Part shown: positions 36,884 to 47,556 of the stretch, in pieces
Position numbering within the stretch: the stretch's first letter is position 1
Layout: every line of letters starts with the position of its first letter
Source of the DNA: Stenopsyche tienmushanensis
Taxonomy: Eukaryota; Arthropoda; Insecta; Trichoptera; Stenopsychidae
Direction of reading: 5' to 3'
DNA: 64,000 nucleotides
Assembly (NCBI GenBank): GCA_008973525.1
Contig: WACJ01000292.1
Span: forward strand, 310,001 to 374,000
The notes under the pieces: generated by a model
Seen by the model: only the letters and a program-made list of their open reading frames with translations
Database searches by the model: none
Told to the model about the DNA's origin: nothing
Translations under genes and position numbers: made by a program

Positions 36884-38576
36884 TTTAGTTCGTTTATCGT
36901 TTATGTTTCTATGGAAATGCTCAAATAATTGGTCAAAACTAAATACGAGTAAATTATTAAAAAATAAATTACATTAGAGGTTTTTAGCAATTCCTTTTAT
37001 GGGACCATTGCCAATCATTTTTACATGGTTATTCATATCGAATATATGTTTTTTTTTATTTAAATGTGATCGCCGGTGTCTTGCCAAGTCTTGTAGATTT
37101 GAACTCAAGACGATGGTGTTTTTAGTCCGATCGTTTAATCGCTGGTCTATTTCCAGGTACAAGATTATATAAATTTGTCATTTATCATGTTCATTTTAAT
37201 TTGCTAATGAGATATGAATACAATTCATAAAAATTAGCTGTAAAAATGTTTGAATTTTTATGATACAACAACTAAAAAATGGTAAAAAATAATTAATGCT
37301 AATGAAACCATTGTGATTAAAAAACATCAAAAGCCTCATTTATCTCTCTATATTTATGTATTATTATAGCGAAATTATGCCATATTTTTATCAGAAAATC
37401 CTTAATTCCTTAAAAAATGTCTATACGCACTAATTTGTTTTTCTTCGTCTGATCTCAAGCAATAGGAGCTTAATTTTGAAAGACAATTTAGTTGATTGCT
37501 TCACTTAAAATCGTAGACGTCTTGAATCAGATATAAGCATTTATTAAAATGAAAGAGTCGACTAATTCTATTCATAAATCTTAGTTTTGGATTTAACCTC
37601 GCCCGAGAGATAATGGACTGATTTAGATATCTAACTATTTCTGTATTTGTCCCAATTCTCAGCTTCGAATTTAATATAATCAATGTTCATGGCTGAATGT
37701 AGATTGTAGTAGAATCCTTTTAATACTATTATCCTATCAATATCTGAATAGATGGTGATCTATTTTTTATAAGCAGAAACGTTGGATAAATATGCATGGT
37801 ATTTGTTTTAATAATTCATCAACTTGGCTTATTTTTAGTTCTATGCATTTTATGAAATATGATATAATAGAATATGTTTATTCTATATTTTAGAACTATT
37901 CTTACACCCCATACATTAATTTTGCGTTGTCATAATGTTATCATTAAGCGTAAAAACTATTTCTACAAGCGAACAATCACATCGCAGACCACTTAAATGA
38001 TAGTATTTCTCTGTACGTGCTAAGAAAGTTTCCGTCTAAAAAGGTTGAAAAACTGCTTCATATACATTCATGAAGTGTTCAAAGTTTTCCTAGGTACTTT
38101 CTATCTTTGTAAAATCTTAAAGCTCCTAAATTGTATTTGCAAGACGAATTTCATTCAATGATAATAAAACTTCAGTACGAGGGTTTTGTCAGTAATTCAT
38201 CTATTATACAATGATAAGAACAAATATTTTATTATAATATTATGAACTTTTTTAAGTTGAAGTTAAAAGAACCAATATTCCAAACATATATCAATTTTGC
38301 TTTAATCTGTCAATCAAAAATGAAATTTAATAATATGTAAAGTGGAATGAGGGAGTTCCAGGAGCAATCAGCCCTCTAAAATTGTATCTGAAATTAATGA
38401 TGCTTTAATTATTAAATTGAAGAAAGATCAAAGCAAAAGACAGCTAGCTGTTTAGGATGTTTTCGTTTCATATTTCTAGAAAGAGAGACCCAGTTGCGAG
38501 ACTTCAATGGCGAACCTCTTCGTCGATCACTCTGAGAATGAATATTTTTTATTCAAATACTAAATTTAATGAGTAT
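36884..38576. other. AT-rich stretch
   Basis: No gene or repeat recognised. Confidence 0.5.
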
Positions 38577-38984
38577 TATTAGGTTGATGCATATGAAACA
38601 TCGTATTTTTACATAAACTATGATATATTATTTTTAATCAACTGTATTAACATCTATACTTAATCAAAGAGAGAAAATCATGAACCTTTTTTGCATCACC
38701 TAGTAACAGAGGATAACAAACTAGGAAGCGATACTGGTCCAAGTCGGGAAAAGTCTTATTAACCACCTCCAAGGCAGGACTTCATCAAAAAAGCAATAAT
38801 GCTTTGTTTTTGGTGGAATATGAAGAGCATTATTTATTACTAGTTATTGCAACCCAACCAAACAATTAATACTAAGAAATATTGTGCACAGCTGCAAATA
38901 TTAAATTCGGAACTCGTAAAAAAACGACTTGAACCAACCAATTGTAAAGGTGTCATCTTCCATCACGACTAGGGAATCCAATCC

Positions 38985-39085
38985 CGGGATCCCGGATCCC
39001 GGGATCCCGGGATCCCGGACAGTTTTAGGTAATTAAGAATCCCGGGATTAGAAAACGTAATCCCGAAAATCCCGGGATTGAAATT
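38985..39085. repeat. Left subterminal GGGATCCC/CCCGGGAT array of the hAT
   Basis: Overlapping BamHI/SmaI-like palindromes (GGGATCCCGGGATCCCGG) followed by spaced AATCCCGGGATT copies and a GAAATTTT edge. The right-end array (39900-39975) repeats the same words in reverse. Iterated palindromes at both ends are typical of hAT transposase binding arrays. Confidence 0.7.
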
Positions 39086-39455
39086 TTTATCCAAAAGAAA
39101 TCATACACCTCACCAACACGACGAAGGCTACTAAATCGAGACATTCCCGACGAAATCTGGACGCTTGGAAACAGTAGCGTAATGACTAATTGGCGAACTT
39201 AGGCGACGCATAGGAGCAGTGACTGTCTAATATATGTATACATATATACAGTACATGTATGTTTTTCAAATTGTTATAGTAACCTTTCCTTACCGGTGAT
39301 GTATTTACTACACCTCGACGAATAAGGGGAATATCGATATGAAATATAATAGATACGAGGTTCAGATTTTTTGTATTCCTCCGTAATATAATTACAAATC
39401 ACATCAAAGTATTATAGTATATAAGTATTCATCTGCAGCGACGGAAATAAATAAT

Positions 39456-39731
39456 TTGTCGGGAAATCGGGAATTTTGCGATTTTTACTCCGTGTCTCAG
39501 CAGAAAAGAATTTTATCAGTCACATTGATGGTGTTATACGAAAATAAGGGCTCACGCGATCATAAACTCGAACTAGCATTTAAATATCTGATGACGATAC
39601 TTCCAACGAGTGTGGAAGCTGAGCGTGCATTTTCATCAGCAAGTTGTGTGACTTCCAAAATCAGATCCAGACTAAATGACGAAACACTAATGTTTAATGC
39701 TAATGTTACTTCGGGCATATTTTCAAAATAA
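39456..39731 (+). pseudogene. hAT transposase C-terminal dimerisation domain
   Basis: A 91-codon frame. Residues from about 45 read LELAFKYLMTILPTSVEAER, then AFSSASCVTSKIRSRLNDET, matching the hAT C-terminal dimerisation signature (LA..yL.ipatSv.sER.FS.a..i...kRsrL). The catalytic core and BED finger upstream are missing, so it is a 5'-deleted gene and the ATG at the start is probably not native. If expressed, the fragment could only dimerise. That is inference. Confidence 0.85.
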
Positions 39732-40370
39732 TATTTGAATTTTTTAGTGTTTTATTTATCTATTTTTGAATTTTATTTTTATCTTTTCTTAAATAAATAA
39801 AATTCTTTGGTCTTCAAGTGATTTTTTATATTGAACAAATGGACTGATTAGTCATTTTTGATCAAATTCATCAAGGTAATTTCTTAAAGTATTGAAAATC
39901 CCAATCCCGGGATCCCGGGACTGGTTCCGGGATTGTCAAATGAAATCCCGAAATCCCGGGATCGAAATTTTGGCTCGGGATTGGATTCCCTAATCACGAC
40001 AATGCGCATTCTCATTGTGCAATGATGACACAGTATAAATTAAAGGGGGTAAATTGGGATGTTTTAAAGCATCCATCCTATTCTCTTGATATTGTAAATT
40101 CTAGTTTTTAATTGTTTTTATCTCTATAAAATTATTTAAATGGAAAAAAAAATAATACATCAGATGCGGTGAAAATAGTATTAGACACGTTTTTTGCATC
40201 AAAACGCGAAACTTTTTATTCTAATGGGATTAAAAAGTTAATAGAATGTTAGGAGACAGTCAGTAGAAATAATGGGAACTATGTTATTTATTGATTTAGC
40301 AAAGTTTTTCTGAAAATATTACCTTTTGTTTTCTTAAAAAATACGACGTTATTTATGCATCAACCTAATA

Positions 40371-40811
40371 ATATTTTGCAGTCGAAGTATGAATATACAC
40401 TCGGGCCTCGTATAAGAATATTATATGGTTCTACAAGAAAGTTGAAGTTTATACAAAATTAGGGTTTGCGTTCCGAAAAAATATCAAAGATTATTTTTAA
40501 AAAAAAAAACATAAAAATTACTTATAATTTTATTCATTTTCGAGATCGGTTGTGAGTTTCCATCATTAGAGAACTCTGGAATATTTCTGGTTTTAGCCTT
40601 CGAAAATTCAATAATAAGCGATTGTCTGCTTTTAGCGTATTAATCTTTACGTACATATTTCATTATAAGGTTCCAAAATCTTTTGTAATTCTTAAATTTT
40701 AAACTTTTTTCATTATAGGATAATTTTCTATATAAAAAAAATCTAATTTAATAGCCTATTCTATACACATTGAGCAAAAATATCCCGCGGGCCGCGGGTA
40801 GGCCACCTCTG
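40371..40811. mobile_element. Spacer ending in a hAT-like terminus
   Basis: On the minus strand from 40811 the sequence starts CAGAGGTGGCCTACCCGCGG followed by CCCGCGGGATA, a form typical of hAT ends (CAGAGGTGG...). No matching left end is seen; TACACTCGGGCCTCGTATAA near 40395 may be an unrelated pogo-like end. No coding sequence lies between. Confidence 0.35.
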
Positions 40812-41674
40812 CTTTAAATACTGAAATTATATCATGGTTTAAGGGTAACACTACAGACGTAGTGTTTGGCGATAAAAATATTATTTAAATATTAGGATTG
40901 CAATGTGCAATAAACACTAATATTTTTTTAAATAATAACTGATTTATTTAAATTGAATTGTTGATTCTAATCAATATTTTTTTATAAAAATCACATTTAA
41001 AAATATAATCTGTCAAGTTGTTACAACATTGACGATTATTTTTTGAGAAGTTTTCAAGTTATAATTAGCATCGTTATCGATTAAAAAGTCAAAGTTTCAT
41101 TAATATAACAGAATTAGCTTCCATGGAACTTTTCAGCTTCGGTAATTTATTTAATTAAAAAGTCTAGATTGAAACGAATATCGTTAAAGTTAAAATATGT
41201 CTGCGAGTAAAACAATCGGACCGTCAAATATCAGCACCCAGACGCATTTTAAAATTACTTTTATGGCACAATGAGCAACTAAACGTCATAACATGGCGAT
41301 GTAATATAGTCATTTTAGTTAATGGCGTTGGGGTGCGCGCCAATGTCATGCGACATGATGAATTTCGCAGGTTGCTAGAAAAAGGTTTATATTCACTGGT
41401 GACATCAGTGCTATTTAGGCGGTCGTGTAAATTTTATCCGCATGAGGTCGGCAAAGTTTTGAAATGTCAAAGGTCGCTCTCCGTTTTGGCTGTCGTCTGC
41501 ACTTAAGCTCGCTTTTTAGCGTCCATGTCCGAATAGATAAAATGGTCGTCGGCCGTCGATGCACTCAACTATTTATATTTATATAAATAAAAAGGAGACT
41601 TAAAAAATGCGTAAATTGTTTAAATACAGAATATGTTCATAAAAATGAGCTAATTTTTCTCAAAAAATTCGCCT
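40812..41674. other. AT-rich stretch
   Basis: The middle (41320-41560) is less AT-rich, but no frame or family is recognised. Confidence 0.5.
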
Positions 41675-42115
41675 TTTTAAAGTTTTTTTTTATTACTTAT
41701 TTTGAAAGTATAACATATTGAGAGTATACTATAAAAGAGAAAAATCGGAATATGAAATATTTGCGAAGTTATAGCGCGTAATCAGGAGCATGCTGCTTAA
41801 ATACAAGGCTCAACCCTGTGAAGCGTTCAAAAAGTGGTTGCAAATAATTCAAACAGTAATAATTTAAATCGACGGATTTAATAAAGTTTTTCGCGTTGAT
41901 TAGATTTGCTTTTTACTATAAATTATTTACAATTTCTCTATGAAAACGGGATAAAGAAGAACTCATATCCTTTAGCAAATTTATTACTTATGGGGGGGGG
42001 GGAAACCTTTTACAACGTTAAAAAACTTTTTTTTATTACATATTTAGAAAGTATAATGTATTGAGTATATACTATAAAAAAAAGAAAAATCGGTATATGA
42101 AATATTTACGAAGTT
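41675..42115 (+). repeat. Direct duplication of about 95 bp
   Basis: 41675-41775 and 42022-42115 share AGTATAACATATTGAG, TATACTATAAAA, AAAATCGG(A/T)ATATGAAATA and TTTACGAAGTTAT-type blocks in the same order. Between them lie a run of ten G (about 41992-42001) and a CCTTTAGCAAATTTATT segment. It probably belongs to the 5' part of the Mutator-like copy that follows, but no coding was seen. Confidence 0.5.
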
Positions 42116-42439
42116 ATGAAGCTGTGAACTTGGGAGTCAGGTCAGGTAGGAGCGCTTGGAGCTGAGCAACCTTTCTTTCATAATACATTTGTTTAAATCT
42201 TTTGTATCTTTAGTTTTACTATAGGAAATGTTCTTAAAAATATTTTAAGCAAATTATCGTTATATTGCACTCATATATCTTTAACTGTAGGTATGCGAAA
42301 TTAAAGTTGCTCGAAGTCAGCTCGAAGTTGCTCGAAATCAAGTTTAACTCAATAGTGTATCGTGTGTGGTTGAATTTTTGAAGCAAAAATGTCAAAATAT
42401 CTTAATAAAGGAACGAAAGGGAGAGAAGTTCGAGGAATT

Positions 42440-42990
42440 TAAAAAAAAATACATTACAGTGGGAACCCGACTGGAGTCAAAATTTGGTGCAAATGGCAGA
42501 AAACTATTGCTTTGAAAAATATACCAAGCTTGAAGATCTGACTCCATTTTTGGCCAAAAGATAAAAAAGCATCTCATACCAATTTATAAAGATTTGCCCA
42601 GGGACGAATTACTTCAAAGATGCTTGGGTGGCCGTACCCAAAATGCCAATGAAAGTTTTAACTCGACGGTTTGGCGACTGGCTTCAAAGCACCTGCATTC
42701 TGTTGTAAAAATAATTGAAATATCAACATACATTGCTTCTGGGATATTTAATAACGACTACAGCTTCATTTTGAAGATGATGAATATATTAAATATAATG
42801 ATTGGCACCTACTGTAAAGTCTTTGCTGAAAACACCGATGAAGCGCGGGTAGCGAGGCAAAACCGTAAGTCTTTCTAAGACAAAATCAGCTCGTAAAGCC
42901 CGAAAACAACAGCTACTCGAAGATAATTAACTTTTTGAGAAAGCTGAAGATCTATTATATGCGCCTGGAATCATTGATTTATCGGTAAGT
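42440..42990 (+). pseudogene. Mutator-like transposase, C-terminal third
   Basis: Before the ATG at 42594 a shifted frame gives GVKIWCKWQKTIALKN and KKASHTNLYKDLPRDELLQR. The open part continues CLGGRTQNANESFNSTVWRL, ASKHLHSVVKIIEISTYIAS, GIFNNDYSFILKMMNILNIM and IGTYCKVFAENTDEARVA. After a frame change it reads ARKARKQQLLEDN, a stop, then LFEKAEDLLYAPGIIDL. The CLGG-TQN-NESFN-W pattern with a terminal (Y)xPGI end is one I associate with arthropod Mutator-like transposases. Catalytic Asp residues lie upstream and are not visible. The ATG at 42594 is internal. Confidence 0.6.
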
Positions 42991-43457
42991 CACTAAAATT
43001 GATAGTTTCATCGTATTGAAACATTAAACGAGATTATCTCGAAACTGCATTTTCAAAATGTTCGCCAGTTGTAACTTTAAAAGTTGTCGATCGATCTGGT
43101 TCAAATTTTGGGAAGTTTCTCACTATAATATTATCTAGTCAACTAAGCTAACTTAAAAGCCTACTAAATGTTTATAGCTTAGTTGGCTGCCTACATACAT
43201 TAAAAATCAAAAAATATTTTCATTTTCTATTGACAAGTGGCGAGCAGTTTGATATCACGAGAAATGGCGCCTAATGGAATACCTTATAACACCGCCATTT
43301 TGTTTTTTGTTTTTAAAAAATAAAATAAAATAGCACTTTTAGGTTGTAGTAAAATAATGTCCAAAATTTAAAATGATACGGTTATTTTATCACCATTAAA
43401 AAAATCATGAAAAACGACTCATTTTCGAGCGTCGCCCCCCCCCCACCCCCCTTAACC
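42440..43457 (+). mobile_element. Mutator-like transposase fragment, copy 2
   Basis: Coding part 42440-42990, then a non-coding tail that aligns with copy 1 at 24895-25560 on the other strand. Its right limit is a C run (43438-43457) followed by TTAACCC, matched by GGGGGGCAATT in copy 1. No terminal inverted repeats or target duplications could be set. Identity between the copies is clear but interrupted by many small changes, so both are old. Confidence 0.6.
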
Positions 43458-43539
43458 CAGCAAATACTGCTAAGAAGTATGATAATTTGAACAAATACTT
43501 GAATATTCTGAAATATTACAATTCTTTAACCTTTATGGG

Positions 43540-44640
43540 AGTACTTACGGAAATACCCGTTTTGATCTTCACTATTCAGAAAGAGCACTCTTGTGCATTA
43601 AAGTTTCGAGGCGGATAGAGACAGAGAGAACTTAGCGCAGTTCGGGAGACTGAGACGGATAGCTTCCTCACATGCATCGCATGATTGTATAGATCGTTAA
43701 GCCCAAATTTATCGACTTATAATGATTTCGATTTCAAGTGTGTTATTTGTTTACGCAAAGAAACGACCGAATATTGTGTGTTATCGAGAGTGTTTGTTTA
43801 TTTAACTGCTTGCCGTTCTTCGCTGCGTGTTGAATGAGTCTTTGTTCAATTATCATTTCCTTCTAAAGGAGGAGCAAATTAATCGTTTTTTTGTGCATTG
43901 TTTATATAAAGAAATGACGTGGTCTTGTATTCACTATCAAGTGTTCATTTACAATTGACTCTGCCTCGAATTGAAGATTGTCTTACGCTGATTAGGAGCT
44001 GACAGAAAGTAATCGGTGTAAAGCGATTATGACAACAACGACTTCGTCGATTTTAAATTTGCTCACTAACGAAAAGGTTAATAAGCCAACGTGGATCTAA
44101 ATTTGAAACGTAGTTTTGTATACATTTACTCGTTGATTAGTAATTACGCATATATGCGTTCGAGTGCAAATAATACAGAAAGAGCATTTTCGCACGTTGA
44201 ATGAAAATATTGTGAATCGGAGACAGAGACGGAGAGTCTTGCATCTCAACATACACTCGTACATCGATGGCAAGGTCGTGCTGTAAAGTACCCCTATGCG
44301 TCTAAATATTTTCGAATATTATGAAAAGCGATCCATATTGCTTCATTTTAAATGTCTAATATAATATCAACATTTATTCAAATCATTATTTGGAATGCTA
44401 TTTTATCGATCGGTCCAAATTTATCAATTTCAAACTTCAACAAATGCATTATTGTTATTGAAACTGAAGACGCATATGGTTTATGTTTACGCGAAGAAAT
44501 TAACGCATAAGTGTAAAGGTTTACTTTTATTGATATACAAGCTTCCCTCACGCTGCGTGTTCCTCAGAGAAAAGTCGATTTGTTTGGACAATAAGCGATG
44601 TAGATACGAATATAGTATTGAATATAGGAAATATTAAAAA
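43540..44640 (+). repeat. Two diverged direct repeat units of about 0.6 kb with family D
   Basis: Unit 1 (about 43540-44110) and unit 2 (about 44150-44640) share, in order, CAGAAAGAGCA(C/T)T, a GGAGAC/AGAGA stretch, CCAAATTTATC, GTTTACGC(A/G)AAGAAA and a CGCTGCGTGTT word. The spacing of the first word is about 597 bases. The AGAAAGAGCAC and GAGAC words are family D, also seen inverted at 21301 and 45445. The source is unrecognised. The 80-codon frame at 44395-44637 lies in unit 2 and has no motif. Confidence 0.45.
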
Positions 44641-45076
44641 AACACAAATTATCAATAAAATGTTGTTTTTAGTAATAATAAGATATTTTCTTAAAAGAAC
44701 TTAAGCTTCCTCTAACAGCAAATGAATTCATATTGTATAATTCGAGATACTAACTGTAAATTAACCCACTTTTAAGCTTGTTTACTAGTTTCGTGAACTT
44801 TCGTGAACATATTGAATAGATTCCTGGAGGCGATTTCAGCTAATTATTAAGGAGCTTTCTTTGTGAAATCGCATAAAAAATATTTAAGACGAACATGTTA
44901 AAATTATAGGATGCTCAAAAATTTCATTTTTAGCTCAGACATAGGTGAATTTTCATGATCTTGACATGGTTCATTATAAATCCATCCATGAAATCTTCTG
45001 CGTATTAATTATAATAAGCTGAAGGAACTTATTTGCGCCTAGAAGGAAAAAAATAAACAAATTTGACAAGAACAAT

Positions 45077-45190
45077 CAGGGCTTCGAACCGTTATTTTTT
45101 TCATTTCAGTTTTGGTTTCGATTATGTCCCTAACGTTTATAAAGGTTTTACCGGTAAAAGTTTCTCCCCATAATATATAACCGTATTATG
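45077..45190 (+). mobile_element. hAT-like end, copy E1
   Basis: Begins CAGGGCTTCGAACCGTTATT and continues TTCATTTCAGTTTTGGTTTC. The sequence at 49840-49990 repeats it (TTCGAACCGTTATCTTTTCA, TTTTGGTTATGG, CCTAACATTTAT). An end of the form CAGGG-(t)tCGAACCG with GGTTTTGGTTTCGG iterations is common in insect hAT MITEs. No transposase is present and the second end is unclear. Confidence 0.4.
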
Positions 45191-45191
45191 A

Positions 45192-45395
45192 TCATCATAG
45201 TGCAGCCATATGCAATTCACTACAGGACAAGGATCTCTTCAATATGTACATGAGAGAATAAGCACATCCATATCATCTGTTTCATATGTTCACCTCTTCA
45301 TGGGCTCGATATTGAAGAAACGTGACAACCGACCAACCCATTATCATCCATACAAATTCACTTATCTATCAGGACCATCGCAGCGTGTATGAAGC
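45192..45395 (-). repeat. Family C repeat, copy 3
   Basis: On the plus strand: CATAGTGCAGCCATATGCAA, GGACAAGGATCTCTTCAATA, then ATGTTCACCTCTTCATGGGC and TCGATATTGAAG. The order is the same as the copy at 5150-5270, so it is the 3' end of a minus-strand element. It is 5'-truncated compared with copies 1 and 2, as expected for LINE or SINE insertions. Confidence 0.5.
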
Positions 45396-45444
45396 TTGTA
45401 CATACAAAAATTTACTTATAAATGTATTGTACATAAACTCAACG

Positions 45445-45560
45445 TGCAAGACACTCTCTATCTCTTTTTGTCTCCGAATTCAAGGTATACGAATGCTCTT
45501 ACTGAATCGCTGGAATTCGGACACAACTTTGTGTTTTACCTCATTAAGGGGTTAAGCAGC
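45445..45560 (+). repeat. Family D repeat, copy 4 (inverted relative to 43.6 kb)
   Basis: CACTCTCTATCTCTTTTTGT, CTCCGAATTCAAGG, GAATGCTCTTACTGAATCG and CTCATTAAGGGGTTAAG give the family words in reverse order relative to 43580. It follows a family C copy within 50 bases. Confidence 0.45.
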
Positions 45561-46598
45561 AGAAGATTATTTTATATTAATAATTACAACATGTTACATG
45601 CCGCCGTGCTCCGTTCGTTACACTAATTTAACTTTTACGTATCTCGTTAAAACATTTATTTTTAAAACACAAAATTGAATTTTGAAATCGAGTGTAAATA
45701 TTAAGATTTCTATTACAAAAATGAATTTTAAAGGTTAGTCGAAAAATAAATTGTATTTACAGCTTAATATATTTTTAACAGCCTATTATATTTTTATCAG
45801 CCTGATCAACATCGCAAAAAAAAAACATTTTTTTTACAAATACAAAAACTAAACAATCGAAACACGAAAATCCTTTCATGCCGGTAACACAATTTACTTT
45901 TTTAAAAGCAAAGGTTAATTGACATACCCTTAAAAACGTTGGTTTCACTTAACTAGTCGTATAGCTTGTGCCACCACTTTAAGATGTATTTTAACAGATT
46001 GCACACACAGCCAAAGCTTCTAGTAGAAATCGTACGGAATAAATCGACGTCATTATTTTGCTCCAAAATAGTATACAAAGAGCTTTTATTCTGACTGGTA
46101 TTTCGTCTTACGCTAAAATATGTATCATTCAATCTCTCAAGCGTATGGAAGCGAATACTAAAGCCTACATCGCATATAATCGCTGAATTATAATTTTTCC
46201 ACCGGAAATACCATAAGTGGCCGTCAATTTAAGGGGTCTGAAATTCGTGATTGGGAGATGATTCATCGAGGGATTGAATCATAATAATTTTTGAGATCAA
46301 AGAGAGACCGTGATTGGGAGAGATGTTCTGATTTCGTATAATAGTAATTTATTCCTAATTCGGAATATGTATTTGGACAGATCAAACGGCAGATGAGATT
46401 ACATGTTCTTCCAAATTATGTGGTAGTTCGCCGGAATTAATTCTATCGAGAATTACATCCTGGTACTTGTAGATAGAACTAAATACAAACGTTCGCTGAC
46501 CATTTTCGCGATTTTGCACAATAGACATTCAATAGAGATGGGCGTATTCAATAGAAGTTAATCAAACATGAATTTCGAACGACATACAATGAAGACTA
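45561..46598. other. AT-rich stretch
   Basis: Nothing recognised. Confidence 0.5.
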
Positions 46599-47300
46599 CA
46601 GGGTGTTTAGCACATGGTCCGACAATTTTTTTTTAGGGGTTAAGGGGATCTTTTGGTACGTTTCACTCATAGAAAAATACCCAAAATTTCACTTTTAATC
46701 CGTCATCACTTTTTAATCTGTAGTCATCATAACACGAAATAACTGTTTTGTATTTTGAAATGTATTTTTTATCTAAATAAATCACTATTTTATGCAATTA
46801 ATTTAAAGAAAATTACTTCTGAGCTTCCAAAGTCGCATAAAATGTGCAAACGAATGAGATATATCAACTTCTAAATTTTATAAATAAAAAAACTAACAAC
46901 TATTTTGAACTTATTTCTCTAGAATCTACCCTTTCCAACGACATCCTACATGTTATACAAATCATTTAATAAATTGTTAAACTAGAAGAGGTGTCAGGAC
47001 CAGGTTTAAGAAAATACTTTTTATATTTAAGATATTTTAATAAATTTATTTACAAAATTTTTTTAAATTGGCTACCTCTACTTCGTATACACACATGACA
47101 ACCAGGTGCTTATTACTTCAATTAAGATTTTTTTTGTGGGCACCTCTGTCGTGTAAATGAATTCTTTTGGCAGCCCTATACCGTGGCTTGCATGGTTTCC
47201 AGATCTGACACCAATGGATTTCTTTATTTAAGGACGTGCAAAAGAATTAATTTACACGACAGATGTAACCACATATTCAGCTTTGAACTGTTACAAATTG
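46599..47300 (+). mobile_element. Family B foldback element, copy B3 (right arm truncated)
   Basis: Begins after TA with CAGGGTGTTTAGCACATGGT and aligns over about 550 bases with 54545-55190. The core lies at about 47165-47240, where the plus strand reads PIPWLAWFPDLTPMDFF and then GRAKELIYTTDV (a stop lies within). It is flanked by inverted repeats of about 35 bases: CACCTCTGTCGTGTAAATGA left and, reversed right, TTACATCTGTCGTGTAAATT. The right arm ends after only about 60 bases. Confidence 0.6.
47165..47280 (+). pseudogene. IS630/Tc1-mariner-type transposase tail
   Basis: WLAWFPDLTPMDFF followed after a stop by GRAKELIYTTDV corresponds to the WPPRSPDLTPLDFFLWGxLKxxVY stretch holding the last catalytic acid of an IS630-Tc1-mariner family widespread in insects. 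Only 30 or so codons remain. The sequence that should precede it is replaced by an inverted copy of the sequence that follows it. Confidence 0.65.
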
Positions 47301-47334
47301 ATTACTATGTAATATAACCAATATTTTTATATTT

Positions 47335-47556
47335 CATATCGATATTCCCATTATTAGAGTCGAGGTGTAGTAAATACATCACCGGTAGGGAAAGGTTAAT
47401 ATAACAATTTGAAAAACATATATTTACTCTATATATGCATACATAGATTAGACATTTACTGTCCCTAGGTGCCGTTTAAGTTCGCCAATTAATAGTTACG
47501 CCACTGTTTCTAAGCGTTCAGATTTCAATCCCGAATTTTTCGGGATTATGTCATGT
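47335..47556 (-). mobile_element. Inverted fragment of the hAT family at 38970
   Basis: Reverse complement aligns with about 39060-39355: AATCCCG near the end, GAACGCTTAGAAACAGTGGC, AACTATTAATTGGCGAACTT, AATTGTTATATTAACCTTTC, ACCGGTGATGTATTTACTAC and GGGAATATCGATATGAAAT. The outer terminal repeat is not preserved, so this is an older truncated copy. Confidence 0.7.

Larger units (their letters stand above)
38970..39992 (+). mobile_element. 1023-bp hAT element with 8-bp target duplication
   Basis: Terminal inverted repeats TAGGGAATCCAATCCCG are perfect over 17 bases. The 8-bp direct repeat ATCACGAC flanks it exactly (38962-38969 and 39993-40000), the hAT hallmark. Both subterminal regions contain clusters of the palindromic words GGGATCCC and CCCGGGAT (38985-39075 and 39900-39965), probably transposase binding sites. 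It is a deletion derivative keeping only the end of the transposase gene. A diverged, inverted piece of the same family lies at 47335-47550. Confidence 0.92.
38680..40320 (+). pseudogene. mariner transposase remnant interrupted by hAT
   Basis: Before the insertion the frame gives LHHLVTEDNKL (first catalytic region, normally VTGDEKW), IMLCFWWNMKSIIYY and, just at the junction, GVIFHHD. After the insertion it continues NAHSHCAMMTQYKLK, then VNWDVLKHPSYSLD (normally HPPYSPDL) and, near the end, FASKRETFYSNGIKKLIE. The HHD-NA catalytic motif is cut between D and N by the hAT. Stops are present on both sides of the insertion. The N-terminal DNA-binding half is absent. Confidence 0.8.
38579..40368 (+). 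mobile_element. Second mariner type, split by a hAT insertion
   Basis: TA flanks both sides (38577-38578, 40369-40370). The ends are TTAGGTTGATGCATATG left and TTAGGTTGATGCATAAAT reversed right. Removing the 1023-bp hAT and one 8-bp duplication leaves about 759 bp, so the mariner was itself internally deleted (N-terminal half of the gene missing). It differs in sequence from the mariners at 33.5 and 53.1 kb, so at least two mariner lineages are present. Confidence 0.85.

Noticed and set aside
40395..40415. TACACTCGGGCCTCGTATAA as a pogo-like terminus
   Set aside because: Single end only, with no inverted partner or iterated subterminal words.
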